64,000 bases of DNA from NCBI GenBank assembly GCA_940671915.1, contig CALNVZ010000174.1:72591941-72655940 (forward strand), read 5' to 3'. This stretch comes from Paracentrotus lividus (Eukaryota > Echinodermata > Echinoidea > Camarodonta > Echinidae). Each line of letters starts with the position of its first letter. Position 1 is the first letter of the stretch. The notes under the pieces were generated by a model. It was not told where the DNA came from, searched no databases, and worked only from the letters and a program-made list of their open reading frames with translations. The translations under genes and the position numbers were made by a program. Shown here piece after piece: positions 1-10,935 of this stretch.

Positions 1-749
1 TCCGGGAACACAGTGTCCCGAGTCTTTCACAAAGGTCAAGTGATATGAAGGTACTTTGGAGTGGTGTGACCTCCCCAATTATGTTCTGGACGCATTATAT
101 TAATTATGTTTTAATCTTAATTAGAACGTTTAAATATATATCAATTACAGGTACATATTATCAAGATGGATTTTTTTTAACGGCACGTACAGGTGAACTT
201 GTACCCTTTAATCTTTAATAAATAAATTTCATTGAAATCGAACATATGTCATTCAGCTATTATAGTGGTGGATTCTCCAACCTTCTAAAATCCGTACAGC
301 ATCTGGGAACAGTATATTCATCCCTATACTCAAACCCTTTTACCATAGCGCTTTGAATCGCGGTCATGGCAGCGGTTTATTATTGTGAGGCTCCTCGTGG
401 TTGACAGTGGGCATTTATCAAAATGAGAGGGAAATGATTATACAGTCAACCTACCTCCAATATTCCAGGCCACCATCGCCAATATACGTCTGTCTGAAGA
501 TTTAATTAGAAATAACTGGAAATAAGTATATCATTGTAACAGTTTTACATCTACCTTAGATCGTTAGCCGGCATGAAGAATTCAGGAAATGAAAGAGTTC
601 AGGGACCTTTCTTTTTGTCGTATGCAAAACATACAAACGGATTTTTCTACATAAATAAAGAGGCAGTGTTAAAATTGAATTGGAAAATAATAATAACCTG
701 CAAAAGTTTCACATTTTTTTATAGATATGCCTTTTTACATGATTTTATT
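1..749. other. No gene recognised
   Basis: AT-rich intergenic or intronic sequence. A short open frame at 573-761 runs into the neighbouring MITE and has no supporting signal. Confidence 0.3.
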
Positions 750-935
750 GGCTTATGCTAAAGTGTAGCGTTGTGGCGCGGCGCGGCGCGTTGAAAAGTT
801 GAAATAATCGACGAAAAAAAAATAAGGTGTCTTGAAAGCGTCTGCGAAAAAAGGAAAGAATCAGGATCGATTTTTTGTGAAATTTTTGGAAATGGAAATG
901 ATTATCAATTCGGACTCGAGACTTTAGCATAAGCC
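750..935 (+). mobile_element. Short MITE with CGCG-rich core, copy 1
   Basis: It starts GGCTTATGCTAAAGT and ends ACTTTAGCATAAGCC, a perfect 15-bp terminal inverted repeat, 186 bp in total. Just inside the left end is a GGCGCGGCGCGGCGCG block, strikingly GC-rich against its surroundings. No coding capacity. A second, truncated and inverted copy lies at 2036-2192. Superfamily not determined. Confidence 0.75.
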
Positions 936-1440
936 CTTTTGTGGGTTAGTGTGCATGTGTGTGTGTGGTGTGTGTGTGTGAAAAAATTGTGTGACTAATA
1001 GTTCCAAACGATGAAAAGTTCGGTCGATCCTGTTTAACGGCCATGCGAACAGCTATCGAAATCGGCAGCAATCAGAATCGCGATGGCTAGTCCTGGGGTG
1101 TATTTCTCACAAGGACTTGTGCCGTTTTATTCCGACAAACTGTTATAACACTGAAATGCTTGCATCTGATTGGCTGAGAGCAAATTTGTTGGATAAAATT
1201 TTGTTGGTATGAACAAGTTCATTTGAGAATATTATAGAACAAGAAATTGATTAGATATCAAATACTTTTGTAACTAGTGAATATTGTTTATCAGTTTATG
1301 TTCCTGCTGTTGGCAGCCCCTTGGCTTCACCCTCCGCCATCTTGACCTTGTTAGACTCTAGTCTAGGATCGATCACACAGTGCACATCGGACACCGACAT
1401 CGATAACCCGAATTCGCTAATTAAATTGGGCAAACTAGTA
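936..1440. other. GT microsatellite and unrecognised sequence
   Basis: A (GT)n tract at about 951-980 follows the MITE. The rest shows no gene or clear repeat. Confidence 0.4.
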
Positions 1441-1620
1441 TTTTTTAGTAAAACATGGGCGCACCCAGGACTTGACGACCCGGGGCCAAATAGCTTTATA
1501 TACTTTGGGCGCCCTCTGCATTTTGGCGCCCCCCTCACAGGAGTGACAATTAAGCCCCCCCCAAAAAAAAGTCATCAGCTCAAATTTGGCGCCCTTAATC
1601 TCCCACCCCAATGAATGTGG
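1441..1620. mobile_element. Probable old transposable-element fragment
   Basis: This C-rich stretch repeats GGCGCC-containing phrases (TTTGGGCGCCC, TTTGGCGCCCCCC, TTTGGCGCCC). Similar phrases recur at 22320-22370, where they end next to GGACCCGCCACTG. The recurrence suggests a degraded dispersed element. Open frames across it on both strands are side-effects of its composition. Confidence 0.35.
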
Positions 1621-1789
1621 GGCTTATTTTACCAGCCTTTAATAATGAATAGGCAAATTAATGACATGCTATATATATGTATATATATATTATATTATTA
1701 ATATGGGTCTGTATTAATTTGCCATTGCCCCGTATTATAATGTTGAAGCTTATATTATCAGTTAAATAATATTTCTAATAGTAAACAAT

Positions 1790-1790
1790 A

Positions 1791-1835
<45 letters not shown>

Positions 1836-1895
1836 TAATAATAATAATAGTAATAATAATAATAAAAATTTATCATTATTATTATTATCATTATT

Positions 1896-1926
<31 letters not shown>

Positions 1927-1945
1927 TTTATCATTATTATTATTA

Positions 1946-1988
<43 letters not shown>

Positions 1989-1990
1989 CC
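1790..1990. repeat. (AAT)n/(ATT)n microsatellite, partly palindromic
   Basis: About 200 bp of AAT-type triplets that switch to ATT-type triplets in the middle, so the two halves are complementary. Two copies of AAAATTTATCATTATT interrupt it. It yields false poly-Asn, poly-Ile and poly-Leu open frames on both strands. Confidence 0.95.
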
Positions 1991-2035
1991 GGCCTTTGTA
2001 CTCACACAATGCCAGCTCCTAAATTCTTTTGTCTG

Positions 2036-2192
2036 GAAAGAACTTGAATTTCCAAAAATTTCACAAAAATCGATCCAGAATCTTTTTCTTTTTTCGTAGG
2101 ACGCTTTCAAGACACCTTATTTTTTTTTCGTCGATTATTTCAACTTTTCAACGCGCCGCGCCGCGCCACAACGCTACACTTTAGCATAAGCC
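2036..2192 (-). mobile_element. Short MITE with CGCG-rich core, copy 2 (truncated, inverted)
   Basis: This is the reverse complement of the first three-quarters of the element at 750-935, with the GCGCCGCGCCGCGCC block and the terminal ACTTTAGCATAAGCC retained. The inner end lacks the matching terminal repeat. The close match suggests recent activity or a foldback arrangement of the two copies 1.1 kb apart. Confidence 0.7.
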
Positions 2193-3028
2193 ATTTTATT
2201 TATCTATTTTTTATTTTGTTTTTAATTTATCATATTCTATTTATACATTTATTCATTTTTGTTTCATTCTATTTATTTATTTTTTAATCTATTTTATTAC
2301 TATTATTATTTTATTTATTTTATTTATTTATTTTTTTTGAGGTGGAGGGGGTGGGTTCTTTTTAAAATGTACAAAAACATAATTATTAGGGTACATTGGG
2401 GTAAGTGGGACACTTAAGCATTTACGTAAGCATTACAAAAAAATTAAAATACTCAATAAAGCAATCATATACCTCATTTTGAAGTTTATTTAGATACAAA
2501 TGTTTTACAAATGTTTTGGTTAAAATTTCCGCCAGGTGGAGGTTAGGGTGACAATTAATCATTACTACTCCATTGTCCCACTAACCCCATCAAGTTGGGG
2601 TTAGTGGGACAATGGAATAAAATGTGGTTTAAAATTGAGAAACAAAGATCTCTGTCTTCATAAACACTGTTTATACATCTGGAATATCATTTCTAAGATG
2701 TCATAAGAACTTATTATCAAACTATTTTATTTAACATGATCAGGACTCATTTTTACTCCTTTTCCTGTGCACGTTTCAAGTTATAAAAAATATGATTTTT
2801 TAAAAACAAATCAAAGCTCAATAGCACTTTTTAGATATGTGATTCTGTAAACAAAGCAGGCATCTCCTTCACCCCTTTTTGTATGAAAGTAAACAAAAGA
2901 TACAGTATTTAAAAAATAGTCCTTATTTCTTTCCCGTATTACAACTTTCTTCATTATCAAATCTCAACTTTGCGAAAACCAAAGTTTTAAAGTCTGCATA
3001 ATTCAATAATATAAGTGCCCCGTTTAAG

Positions 3029-3032
<4 letters not shown>

Positions 3033-3087
<55 letters not shown>
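3033..3087. repeat. Poly-A tract
   Basis: About 55 consecutive A inside the mariner-like array, directly before a copy of the GTGGGACACTTAAG terminal phrase. Confidence 0.95.
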
Positions 3088-3089
<2 letters not shown>

Positions 3090-3644
3090 GGGACACTTAA
3101 GAATCTACCTAAGCATTATATATATATTTAAAAAAATATATATATATATATATATATATCTCATTTTGAAGTTTATTTAGATACAAACGTTTTAGAAATG
3201 TTTTGGTTAAAATTCCTCCAAATGAAGGTCAAAGTGACAATATTAATCATCACTACTCCACTGTTAAGTGGGTACATGCAAAGAAATGTGAAATAAAAGT
3301 GCAGAATGAAGATCTGTCTTCGCAAACTATGTTTATAAATTGAAATACTATTGAAATTTGTGCGTCCCACTTACCCCATGCATAATGGGGTAAATGGGAC
3401 AGTTAATTGAAACAATTGCTTTATGTCTTTTGTTTATATCATATTTCATTTTAGATTATTTTCTAGTTTTATATTCATTTTGTGAACAATTTCACGTTAC
3501 CCCTAAAACAAAAGGGATCTGGAAAACACAAAGACAAGTTTGCATACACTCTAAAAACTGAAGTGCTAATTTCGGGGTGCTCGTATAGTGACTGCTATTT
3601 TAGCACTTGCCCAAGTGTTAATTTCTCAACAAAAAATGTTCAAT

Positions 3645-3722
3645 GTCGATATGGGATTCGAACCGGGTTCCACCTAGACATGGAAAAGTACCGCTGACCG
3701 TTATCTCGCTAACTGTATTGAC
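3645..3722 (-). pseudogene. tRNA-like module (left arm of MITE)
   Basis: On the minus strand the 5' GTCAATA pairs with the 3' TATCGAC with one mismatch, a D-arm-like segment follows (TTAGCGAGATAACGG), and a clear B box (GGTTCGAATCCC) sits in a TψC-arm position with CCGG-type stem. The anticodon stem does not pair well, so it is a pseudo-tRNA and not a functional gene. It is homologous to the plus-strand module at 3799-3876. Confidence 0.6.
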
Positions 3723-3798
3723 TTATGACAGCATAGTAGATGATTACGGCAAATTTGAAGAAAGTTCATCATGCAACAATTATGATCTGCTAGCAATC

Positions 3799-3876
3799 GT
3801 GAGATGTGAATTGGTCTAACGTGCTTGTCAGCGCTTCTCATGCAGGGGAACCAGGTTCGAATCCCAACGATGTCAC
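3799..3876 (+). pseudogene. tRNA-like module (right arm of MITE)
   Basis: 5' GTGAGAT pairs with 3' ATGTCAC with one mismatch, followed by GAATTGGTCTAACG (A-box-like) and a B box GGTTCGAATCCC. It shares GTCAGCG and GGAACC-GGTTCGAATCCCA with the minus-strand module. The anticodon arm is degenerate. Confidence 0.6.
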
Positions 3877-4279
3877 GCCGTTTTTTGCCCATTTTTGCTG
3901 AAAGTTCAGCTCACGTGAAAGTGCTAAAACAGCACTTTGAGTTCAGTTAAACAGCACTTTGAGTGCAGACACTATGCAAGCTCTTAAAAAGTACTGGTTT
4001 CAGCCTCTGAAGAGCTAAAAACAGCACTTCAGTTTTTAGAGTGTACGGGTGTATTTTCAAAATTAGCTAGGTGGCAATCGTTTAATGTCAAGATGTGAGA
4101 TGTTACAGATTTTTAACGATTTATTTTTCAGATAACTGTCAATTTTTTTCCAAACAGGTATGTAATTTGTTGCTAGATATACGTTTATTCACGCTAAAAT
4201 AGAACCTCCACGAAGGCATGTCTTAATTATATGCATATATGCAATTTCGCCAAAGTGTCCCACTTAACCCAATATACCC

Positions 4280-4713
4280 TATAGATGAACGAAATTAATT
4301 CGGCTCTCAAAAGACCATATGGGGAGATGATTTACTTTCAGATTCATTTTTCCTTTCAATCGTTGCTCCTTCTTCTTTTGACACTTGTTCCTTAGGCTCT
4401 GATTTTCACAGACATCGTGGCTCAACTGTATAGTATCAACATGAATCAATGAATACATTCTCACAACTGCGTGAAGCTCTTTATCGACATTACGTCTTTC
4501 GCTACTACTACTACTATCATCAATATTATCGATTATTTTTGGCATGTATGTATTTTAATGTTTAATAATAGTTTCCATTAACTTAATATAGAACACTTTT
4601 GTAAAGTTTACATTGAAAAAGATAATGAAACTAAAACAAACTTAACTAAACTAAACTAAAGGTATGATAATCGTAAAATATTATTTTGTTGATATATTTC
4701 TAAATAAGGTAAA
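4280..4713. other. No gene firmly recognised
   Basis: Contains a minus-strand open frame (4545-4279, starts MPKIIDNIDDSSSSS) without convincing splice sites; its Ser run comes from a (TAC)n-type triplet tract. Confidence 0.25.
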
Positions 4714-4899
4714 TTAGGTAATTAAATATTTCTCTCCTGCGGCATCACTGTCTTCTCCTTTCTTTTCCTTCTTCTTCTCATCTTTCTCCATCACCTTCAC
4801 CTTCCTCCACATCACCTCCAGTCTCTCATCTTCCCCAATCATCTTTCTTGTTTCCTGTTTAATCGTCTTTTCTGCGCCATCTTCGAGTTCTCTCTTCAA
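4714..4899 (-). other. Lys/Glu-rich open frame, possible exon remnant
   Basis: The minus-strand frame reads KRELEDGAEKTIKQETRKM, then a Lys/Glu-rich stretch ending GEDSDAAGEKYLIT, with a coiled-coil-like composition. The upstream flank on that strand is a poly-A run instead of a pyrimidine tract, so no good acceptor is present, and the frame starts without ATG. A GGAAG/GTGAAG donor-like site lies inside it. A second minus-strand frame at 4545-4279 (MPKIIDNIDD and on) ends at the terminal repeat of the neighbouring mariner-like element. Neither can be called a gene with confidence. Confidence 0.12.
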
Positions 4900-4946
4900 G
4901 CTTATGTATCCACTATCTATCTTTTATATTACTATTCTCCAAAATC

Positions 4947-4947
<1 letters not shown>

Positions 4948-5012
<65 letters not shown>
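4948..5012. repeat. Poly-T tract
   Basis: About 65 consecutive T. No retroposon body is recognisable beside it. Confidence 0.95.
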
Positions 5013-5990
5013 CATTTTCGTCCCTAAGCTAGATACCGGAGACATTTTGTTTCTCGCGGGAGAGCAACGAATCGATAAATCCTAATTCTCTAAGAGGTGA
5101 TGATGTTTGCATTTTAAACACCATGCGCAATTTAGATGAAAAGAGATATCCCCTTAGCAGATTATTCAGATTGGATGCTGCGATGTTCCCAAGAATCTTC
5201 TTAAAACAAAAACAAAACAACGAATTCCCATAGGAATATGGAGATTTAATGAAACATTTTTAAAATTGCTATGAGGTTTACGGACCTATAGGAAAATAGG
5301 AAATCAGCAAGTTATTTTTACCTTTTACCACATGAATCGGGCATGAAATATGCAAATTATATTTTTTAATGAAAAATTACGTTTGTTTAAAGGTGTAGCT
5401 TTACTAGAGTAACTATGTGTTTTCGGTCATTCATACTGTTTTCTCTATATATCAACACTGTATAGGCTTATATCAAATGCAAGTTCATTATGTATTTCAT
5501 TCTTGATATAACCGATATATTTAAAAAGAAAGTATGCTGTTGATTTGATATCCTGCATAGCAAATTGGATGATATTTATATCATAATGCATCTTTAACAT
5601 TTTTTTACTAATTATTTTTATTTTTCTATCTTTTTTGCTTGAACGCTTACGAGTTTTACGAGTCTGATCACTATGATCACTATGTACGGTAAAAAGAAAA
5701 CGGATACAAAACAACTATTTGCACTTAATGATTCAAGATGAAAGTACAAACTATGTCAGCATCAAACAATCCCGCACATACATGATCTATTATGACTGAT
5801 GTTCATTTCTTCAAAACGCCAATAATTAGCAAATTAATTGTCTACTCAAGCGTGAACTTCAACAACAATGAGCGGAAAACACAGGAAGAGAGAAATCAAC
5901 GAAGGCTACTTGCTTAGAAACGGCACAGTATTTTGCTATAAAACGTTGGTAACTATGGACGCTAAGGTTTGATCGCGTGCTGTTCATGTA
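5013..5990. other. No gene recognised
   Basis: AT-rich unique-looking sequence. Short open frames on the minus strand have no splice or start support. Confidence 0.3.
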
Positions 5991-6372
5991 TTAAGCCCAG
6001 CGCACACATTGCGATGCGATTGCACTGCGATCCGATTGCAACAAAATCGCAGAGTGTGCGCCAACCTGCAACACGCTGCAACTGCGATGCAACGTGTTGC
6101 AGAAGAATCGCAGACCAAATCTCAGACATTTGACATGTCAAATCTTTCTGCGATTTTCCTGCGATTTTGATAATTTCAGCCAATCTGATTGGCTATAGAT
6201 GGAGGTTGTATTACTGCGCGCCTGTGCGTAAAAGAGGGGTACCATGGTGATATGCAGCGCCTGTTGCAATGTGTGCGCTGGCCTGCGATGCGATTGCACT
6301 GCGATGCGATTGGCAATTTGTTGCAATCGGATCGCAGTGCAATCGCATCGCAATGTGTGCGCTGGGCTTTAA
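5991..6372. mobile_element. TTAA-flanked MITE with near-perfect 50-bp inverted ends
   Basis: TTAA then GCCCAGCGCACACATTGCGA at the left mirrors TCGCAATGTGTGCGCTGGGC then T and TTAA at the right. The inverted repeat continues to the TTGCAACAAA region, about 50 bp. It is packed with GCGATTGCA words and CpGs. TTAA duplications point to piggyBac or Kolobok. Open frames across it on both strands are artefacts of the palindrome. Confidence 0.8.
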
Positions 6373-7117
6373 GAATGAAGACATATTTCATGGAGATGAA
6401 AAACTAACCACATATCCAATCTACACTCATTGCTCTTATTTGTTGTCATATTCATGACTTTGCGTGTCTGTTCACAGACAAGAGAATTAAGGTAAACTAA
6501 GAATTTTCAAGACAAATCAATTTATTATTCAAACATTTTTCATTTGTTTGTTTTTTGTGGGGTTTTTTTTTTTTTGTGTGGGTTTTTTTTTTTATTTTTT
6601 TTTTTACGCAACTATTTTGAAATATGAGTTAAAAAAAAAAAGGTAAACAACCATTACAAATAGAACGTATGGATCTTTGTTAGAACCTTTCGACCATTAG
6701 TCTAGCATAATTGCAAATGAGAATGGTATGGGCTTCATGTAATCTCGGTAAGAGGATCTAGTAAAATGTATACGAGAGAATAGGAAGACATTGATTTAAA
6801 AAAAAAAAAAAAAGATTGGGTAAGGATTTAAAAAAGAGAGAAAAAAAGAGGATATTGGTGCATAACAAAAGTAAGTACATGGACAATTTACATAACAATG
6901 AGAACGAATGTAGAAGTGAAGAGACAAGAAAACGAAAAAATAAACCCCTTCCCCCTCCCTTCCCCCTAAAAAATAATATATAAAGAAATAACATTGAAGG
7001 CCTGTAATTGGGAGAGTGGGTTAATAGAGAACAGGGTCAGCTTGCACATAAAAAAGATGAAATTTCATATTCCCTGTTAAGGATCCTTGTGAAAGATTTC
7101 GCGATTGTATGTTCCTA
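6373..7117. other. No gene recognised
   Basis: Contains T-rich runs (6540-6605) and A-rich runs near 6800; otherwise featureless. Confidence 0.3.
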
Positions 7118-8114
7118 CACTGTTCGTCATAAAGGTGGAATATTTTTTTCTGGCTCAATCGACATTATCTAGCTCCGTAATTAATTTCTTGAATGTGTTT
7201 ATCACTGCTTTCACTTTCTGGGATCCTGGGTATATCCAGGACATTCCCTTAATCACTCCCGGGGATTTTTCTTCAATAAAGTTTGTCACCCCCAGAAGAT
7301 GGCCATTTTCGTAATTTTTTCTTACTTTTGGGGCCCTTTTTTGTTCACGCGACCCACCAAGGCCCCCTCAGTCCTACCCCAAGGAAACACGTCTGAGATG
7401 GAGATTTGTTATTGTTCTTTAAATTAATTCTAGATTTATGGTTACAGGCTCGACCCTTTTGTCTAGAGGAGGGGTCAAAATTTATTTTGATTGGGGTTCA
7501 ACATTAATTTTATTCATTTTTACACCATGGAAATTTCTATCTCCCCTAAATTGTTTTGTAAAATCTCAACCAAACATAAATCGAAATAAAATATTATCAA
7601 TAATGACTATTTACAGCCTTGTCATCAAGGCTAACCAAAATTTAAGGGGGAAATGATGATATTTAAGGGTTAAAGGTGGTTTTTCATTTCTTTTGTTTTC
7701 AGCATAAAGATGGAATAGGATATTCCGAATTTTCACCAATCTCGTTTTTTACTTCAACCCCTCCCCTAGACAAGAGACCTAAGCCTGTCCCCAGAAATAT
7801 AGATTTAACTTAAAGAACAATATAAAACAATACACCTCAGTCGCGTTTTCTGGGGGTAGGACTGAGGGGGGCTTGATCGGCCAGGAAAACCAAAAGGGGC
7901 CCCAAAATGCGAAAAAATGACAAAAATGGGCATCACGGGGGTTGACAAAACTTCTTTGGAAAAAGATCCACGTGAAGGGTAGGGAGAATGTCCAAGATAT
8001 ATCCAGGGTGCCTAAAAGTAAAAGCTGGGACAAACATATTCAAGAAATTAAAGTCAGAGCAAAATCATGTCGCTATAGCGGCAAAAAAATATTCCACCTT
8101 TATGACGGACAGTG
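7118..8114. mobile_element. TA-flanked 1-kb foldback element
   Basis: It starts CACTGTTCGTCATAAAGGTG and ends CACCTTTATGACGGACAGTG, with TA on both sides. The arms (7118-7470 and 7745-8114) are imperfect inverted repeats of roughly 350 bp, sharing GGTGGAATATTTTT, TATATCCAGG and the CCCCCTCAGTCCTACCCC / GGGGTAGGACTGAGGGG pair. No transposase. CACTG ends plus TA suggest the Tc1/mariner group. Confidence 0.75.
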
Positions 8115-9154
8115 TATTTTAAGTATGTTATCATTTTTTCTTGCAGGATTACAACATAATATCAAGTGCGCAATAATTATATTTTTGACTTTAGAAGTTG
8201 CTTCATCGTTCTAGATACCAGCTAAGAACTTTTGAATAGCTACTAGTCAAACTCGTTCTTGAATTGTATTCTTATTAATATGCAAATTATTTGAATTTAC
8301 AGTCATTTTTTTTTTCTTTGGCCTCATGATCACAAGGCCATTACCGAAGTGATTCAATGTGTAATCCCACATTCCATCTCGTTCAAAAGAGATTTGGATG
8401 AGATACTACTCAATGTCGACATTTTAATCATGTTTTTAAATCCATTTAGGCAACCAAGGCATTAGATCCCTCCCATGATCATATTTCAAAACAACCAGTG
8501 AATGTAATATTATCACGCTTGATCAACGGACAGGACAGAAAGGCAGGAAATGATTAAATTATGTTTTGAAGCTCTAAAGAAAATTATACAATGATTATTT
8601 GCTAATGAAATTTTATTCGGCTCTATAGAGAGCCAATTATACACTTACAAATGTGCCTATAGATTTATCACTTCGCCTATGATGGAAATATCTAAGACCA
8701 TATTCAATTTGCACTCAATTTCTAGGGATTACATACACAAACAACATTGGCTGACTATATATAATTAAACAGCATGAATGCTCATAGAAATGTCCATGAA
8801 AGCAATTGTCATTTTCATGTCATGTTTCATGCTCGAAATTGGACTCACGCATCACATTCTGAATGAACGAATGTCTCGTAGTGTTGTATTGCTTTCAGAA
8901 GCTGAGCTGTTAAATTGCCATGGCGATGGTCATGATTATATCGATGATGGTGATGATGCTGATGTTAATGATGATGATGATGATAAAGAGAAAGACGCTG
9001 ATGATGATAATGTTGATTAATGATGATTATGGTGGTGATAATGATGTCAATGATAATAATTAAATGATGATATTAATGATATTGATAATATTGATAACGA
9101 TGATATGATGGTGATGACGACGACGACGACGATGATGAAGATGATGTGGTTGAT
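8115..9154. other. No gene recognised; start of (GAT)n-rich DNA
   Basis: Plain AT-rich sequence to about 8920, then GAT-type triplets (GATGATGGTGATGATGC) that lead into the compound minisatellite. The plus-strand open frame 8778-9020 ends in poly-Asp and is an artefact of those triplets. Confidence 0.35.
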
Positions 9155-9623
9155 GTATAAGTATAATTTTACCACATGTTGGCAGGATGGTAGAGCCGTA
9201 TGGTTGTAAATATTTGGAAAAGTTCTGAAGATATGGAACAACTTTGATGATGATGATAATGATGATGACGATGATGATGATGATGATGACGATGATGATG
9301 ATACTGATGATGATGATAGTGCTGATGATAATGATATTGGTGTATATCAGTTCAATGTTACATGCAATGATTTTTTTTTCCGTCTAAGACAACGGCCATA
9401 CCGTTTGGTTATAAGTTTTTGGTAATCTTCTGAAGATGTGGAACAACTTTGATGCTGCTCCTGCTGCTGCTGCTGCTGCTAATGATGATGATGCTGATGA
9501 TGATGCTTATGATGATGGTGATATTGATGTATTAGTGCAATATTACACGTACATGTTTGAAAGACGACCATGCATTTTGGTTATAAATTTATGGTTATCT
9601 TCTGAAGATGTGGAACAACTTTT

Positions 9624-9662
<39 letters not shown>

Positions 9663-10527
9663 AAATTATAATGATAATAGAGAAAACTAGTGAACAACGC
9701 ACACACCATCCGAGGAAGATCAATGCGCTATAGCCCAGCAACAATGCTCTTTGAAAAGGGTAGGATTATGCTACAAGTTAATATTACATGATTGTACAGA
9801 CTATACGAAACAACACGAAATTGTTGAAGACAATGATTATAATGATGATAATGATAATGATGATATTATTGCGATGATACTGATACTAATAATAATGATG
9901 ATGATTATGATTATGATTATAATGTTGCCAGGACGGACATTTTGGGGCTCTTATGGCTATAAATACTTGGTAATCTTCTGAAGATGTGGAACAACTTTTA
10001 AAAAAAACAACTTGTGTTTATTATGCTTTATCATGGTTCGAAATAATAGGAGCTGGTGACGATAATGGTGATGATGTTGGCGATTGTACTGACGATTATG
10101 ATAATCACGATAATGCTAATGTTGCTGATTTATTAGTGCAATGTTACACGTACCAGTTAGCAGGATGGCCATGGTCTGGTGGTTATAAAATAAAAGTTGG
10201 TAATCTTCTGAAGAATTATAACAACTTTTGAAACAATTCTTTCATAAGCTGGTGATTATGGTATACATGAATTTTTAATGGTGATGGTTATTGATGATGA
10301 GGACGATGATGATGATTATATTGATTATGGTGGTAATGATCCAGATTGTATTCGTACTAATAGTATTATTAATAATCATAATAGAGATAAGGAGGATGAT
10401 GAATATGAGTATATTAGATTATATCACATAATTATAATGTTACTACTCGTTGGAAAGACGGCCATGATCTTTTGGTTATCATGATTATAGGTATTTGGGA
10501 ATCTTCTGAAGATGTGAAACAACTTTT
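9155..10527 (+). repeat. Compound minisatellite: six conserved cores between (GAT)n tracts
   Basis: A core of roughly 90 bp, consensus TGTTACACGTACC, then GGACGGCCAT, TTTTGGTTATAAATATTTGG and TAATCTTCTGAAGATGTGGA, then ACAACTTT, appears six times; the last parts end at 9246, 9450, 9622, 9999, 10230 and 10527. Each copy is followed by variable GAT or GATAAT triplets. The cores are far better conserved than the triplets between them. No coding potential: the Asp-rich frames come from the triplets. Confidence 0.85.
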
Positions 10528-10935
10528 CTTTTCAATTCCATGATTATAATTAATAATTATAGTCGCAAAAAAGTTTTCTTTATCAAGGTTTGTAAGGAGC
10601 AGGAATGTCATCTCTAGTGATGACGAAGGGAGAAAAGTATAACCTCTAGCGAATAGATACTTGTCGTGACGCATGTGATCAAATAAATTAGTACTGTCTG
10701 TAACTTTATTTTATCACAGTTCAACTTATTCTCTTTTTTTTTTCCAACTTAATGTTAAAGTACACAAGCTCATTTTAAAGCTAACGAAAGTTGTTTTATT
10801 AAACTTTTTATTTGAAGAACCCTGTCTTGTCCTGCGTTTAAAAAAATCTGAAAAATTATATTAACATGATAATTATATCAGCATGCAGAGGGTGCGAATC
10901 TAATCAAGAATAGATTTATACGTTTTTTACTCACC
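10528..10935. other. No gene recognised
   Basis: AT-rich flank between the minisatellite and the donor site of the candidate minus-strand exon. Confidence 0.3.

Larger units (their letters stand above)
3547..4043. mobile_element. TA-flanked MITE carrying two divergent tRNA-like modules
   Basis: It starts CACTCTAAAAACTGAAGTGC and ends with the exact reverse complement of CACTCTAAAAACTGAAGTGC, flanked by TA on each side, 497 bp in all. It is nested inside the mariner-like array. The motif AGCACTT recurs near both ends. Inside are two 78-nt tRNA-like sequences in opposite orientation, one per arm, so the whole is a foldback. TA duplications and CACT-type ends fit the Tc1/mariner group. No coding frame. 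Confidence 0.8.
2389..4279. mobile_element. Concatenated mariner-like MITE array
   Basis: The outer ends are GGGTACATTGGGGTAAGTGG and, on the opposite strand, GGGTATATTGGGTTAAGTGG, each flanked by TA. Internal palindromic junctions of the same termini occur at 2570-2613 (CCCACTAACCCC / GGGGTTAGTGGG) and 3363-3402 (CCCACTTACCCC / GGGGTAAATGGG). The stretch 2401-2580 is repeated directly, with divergence, at 3088-3270. It therefore looks like several head-to-head copies of one short TA-inserting element, interrupted by a poly-A run and by a different MITE at 3547-4043. No transposase. Confidence 0.65.

Noticed and set aside
1758-2047. Long poly-Ile/poly-Asn/poly-Tyr open frames on both strands
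   Set aside because: Direct products of (AAT)n/(ATT)n microsatellite; the same happens at 52935-53228.
3645-3876. Functional tRNA genes
   Set aside because: Anticodon stems do not pair and both copies lie inside a MITE; called tRNA-like relics.
6138-6457. Several Cys/Arg/Ala-rich frames on both strands
   Set aside because: All lie in the palindromic TTAA MITE.
8778-9020. Frame starting MLIEMSMKAIVIFMSCFMLE with a signal-peptide look
   Set aside because: It ends in poly-Asp made by (GAT)n; no splice sites, and the hydrophobic start is short and ordinary for AT-rich DNA.
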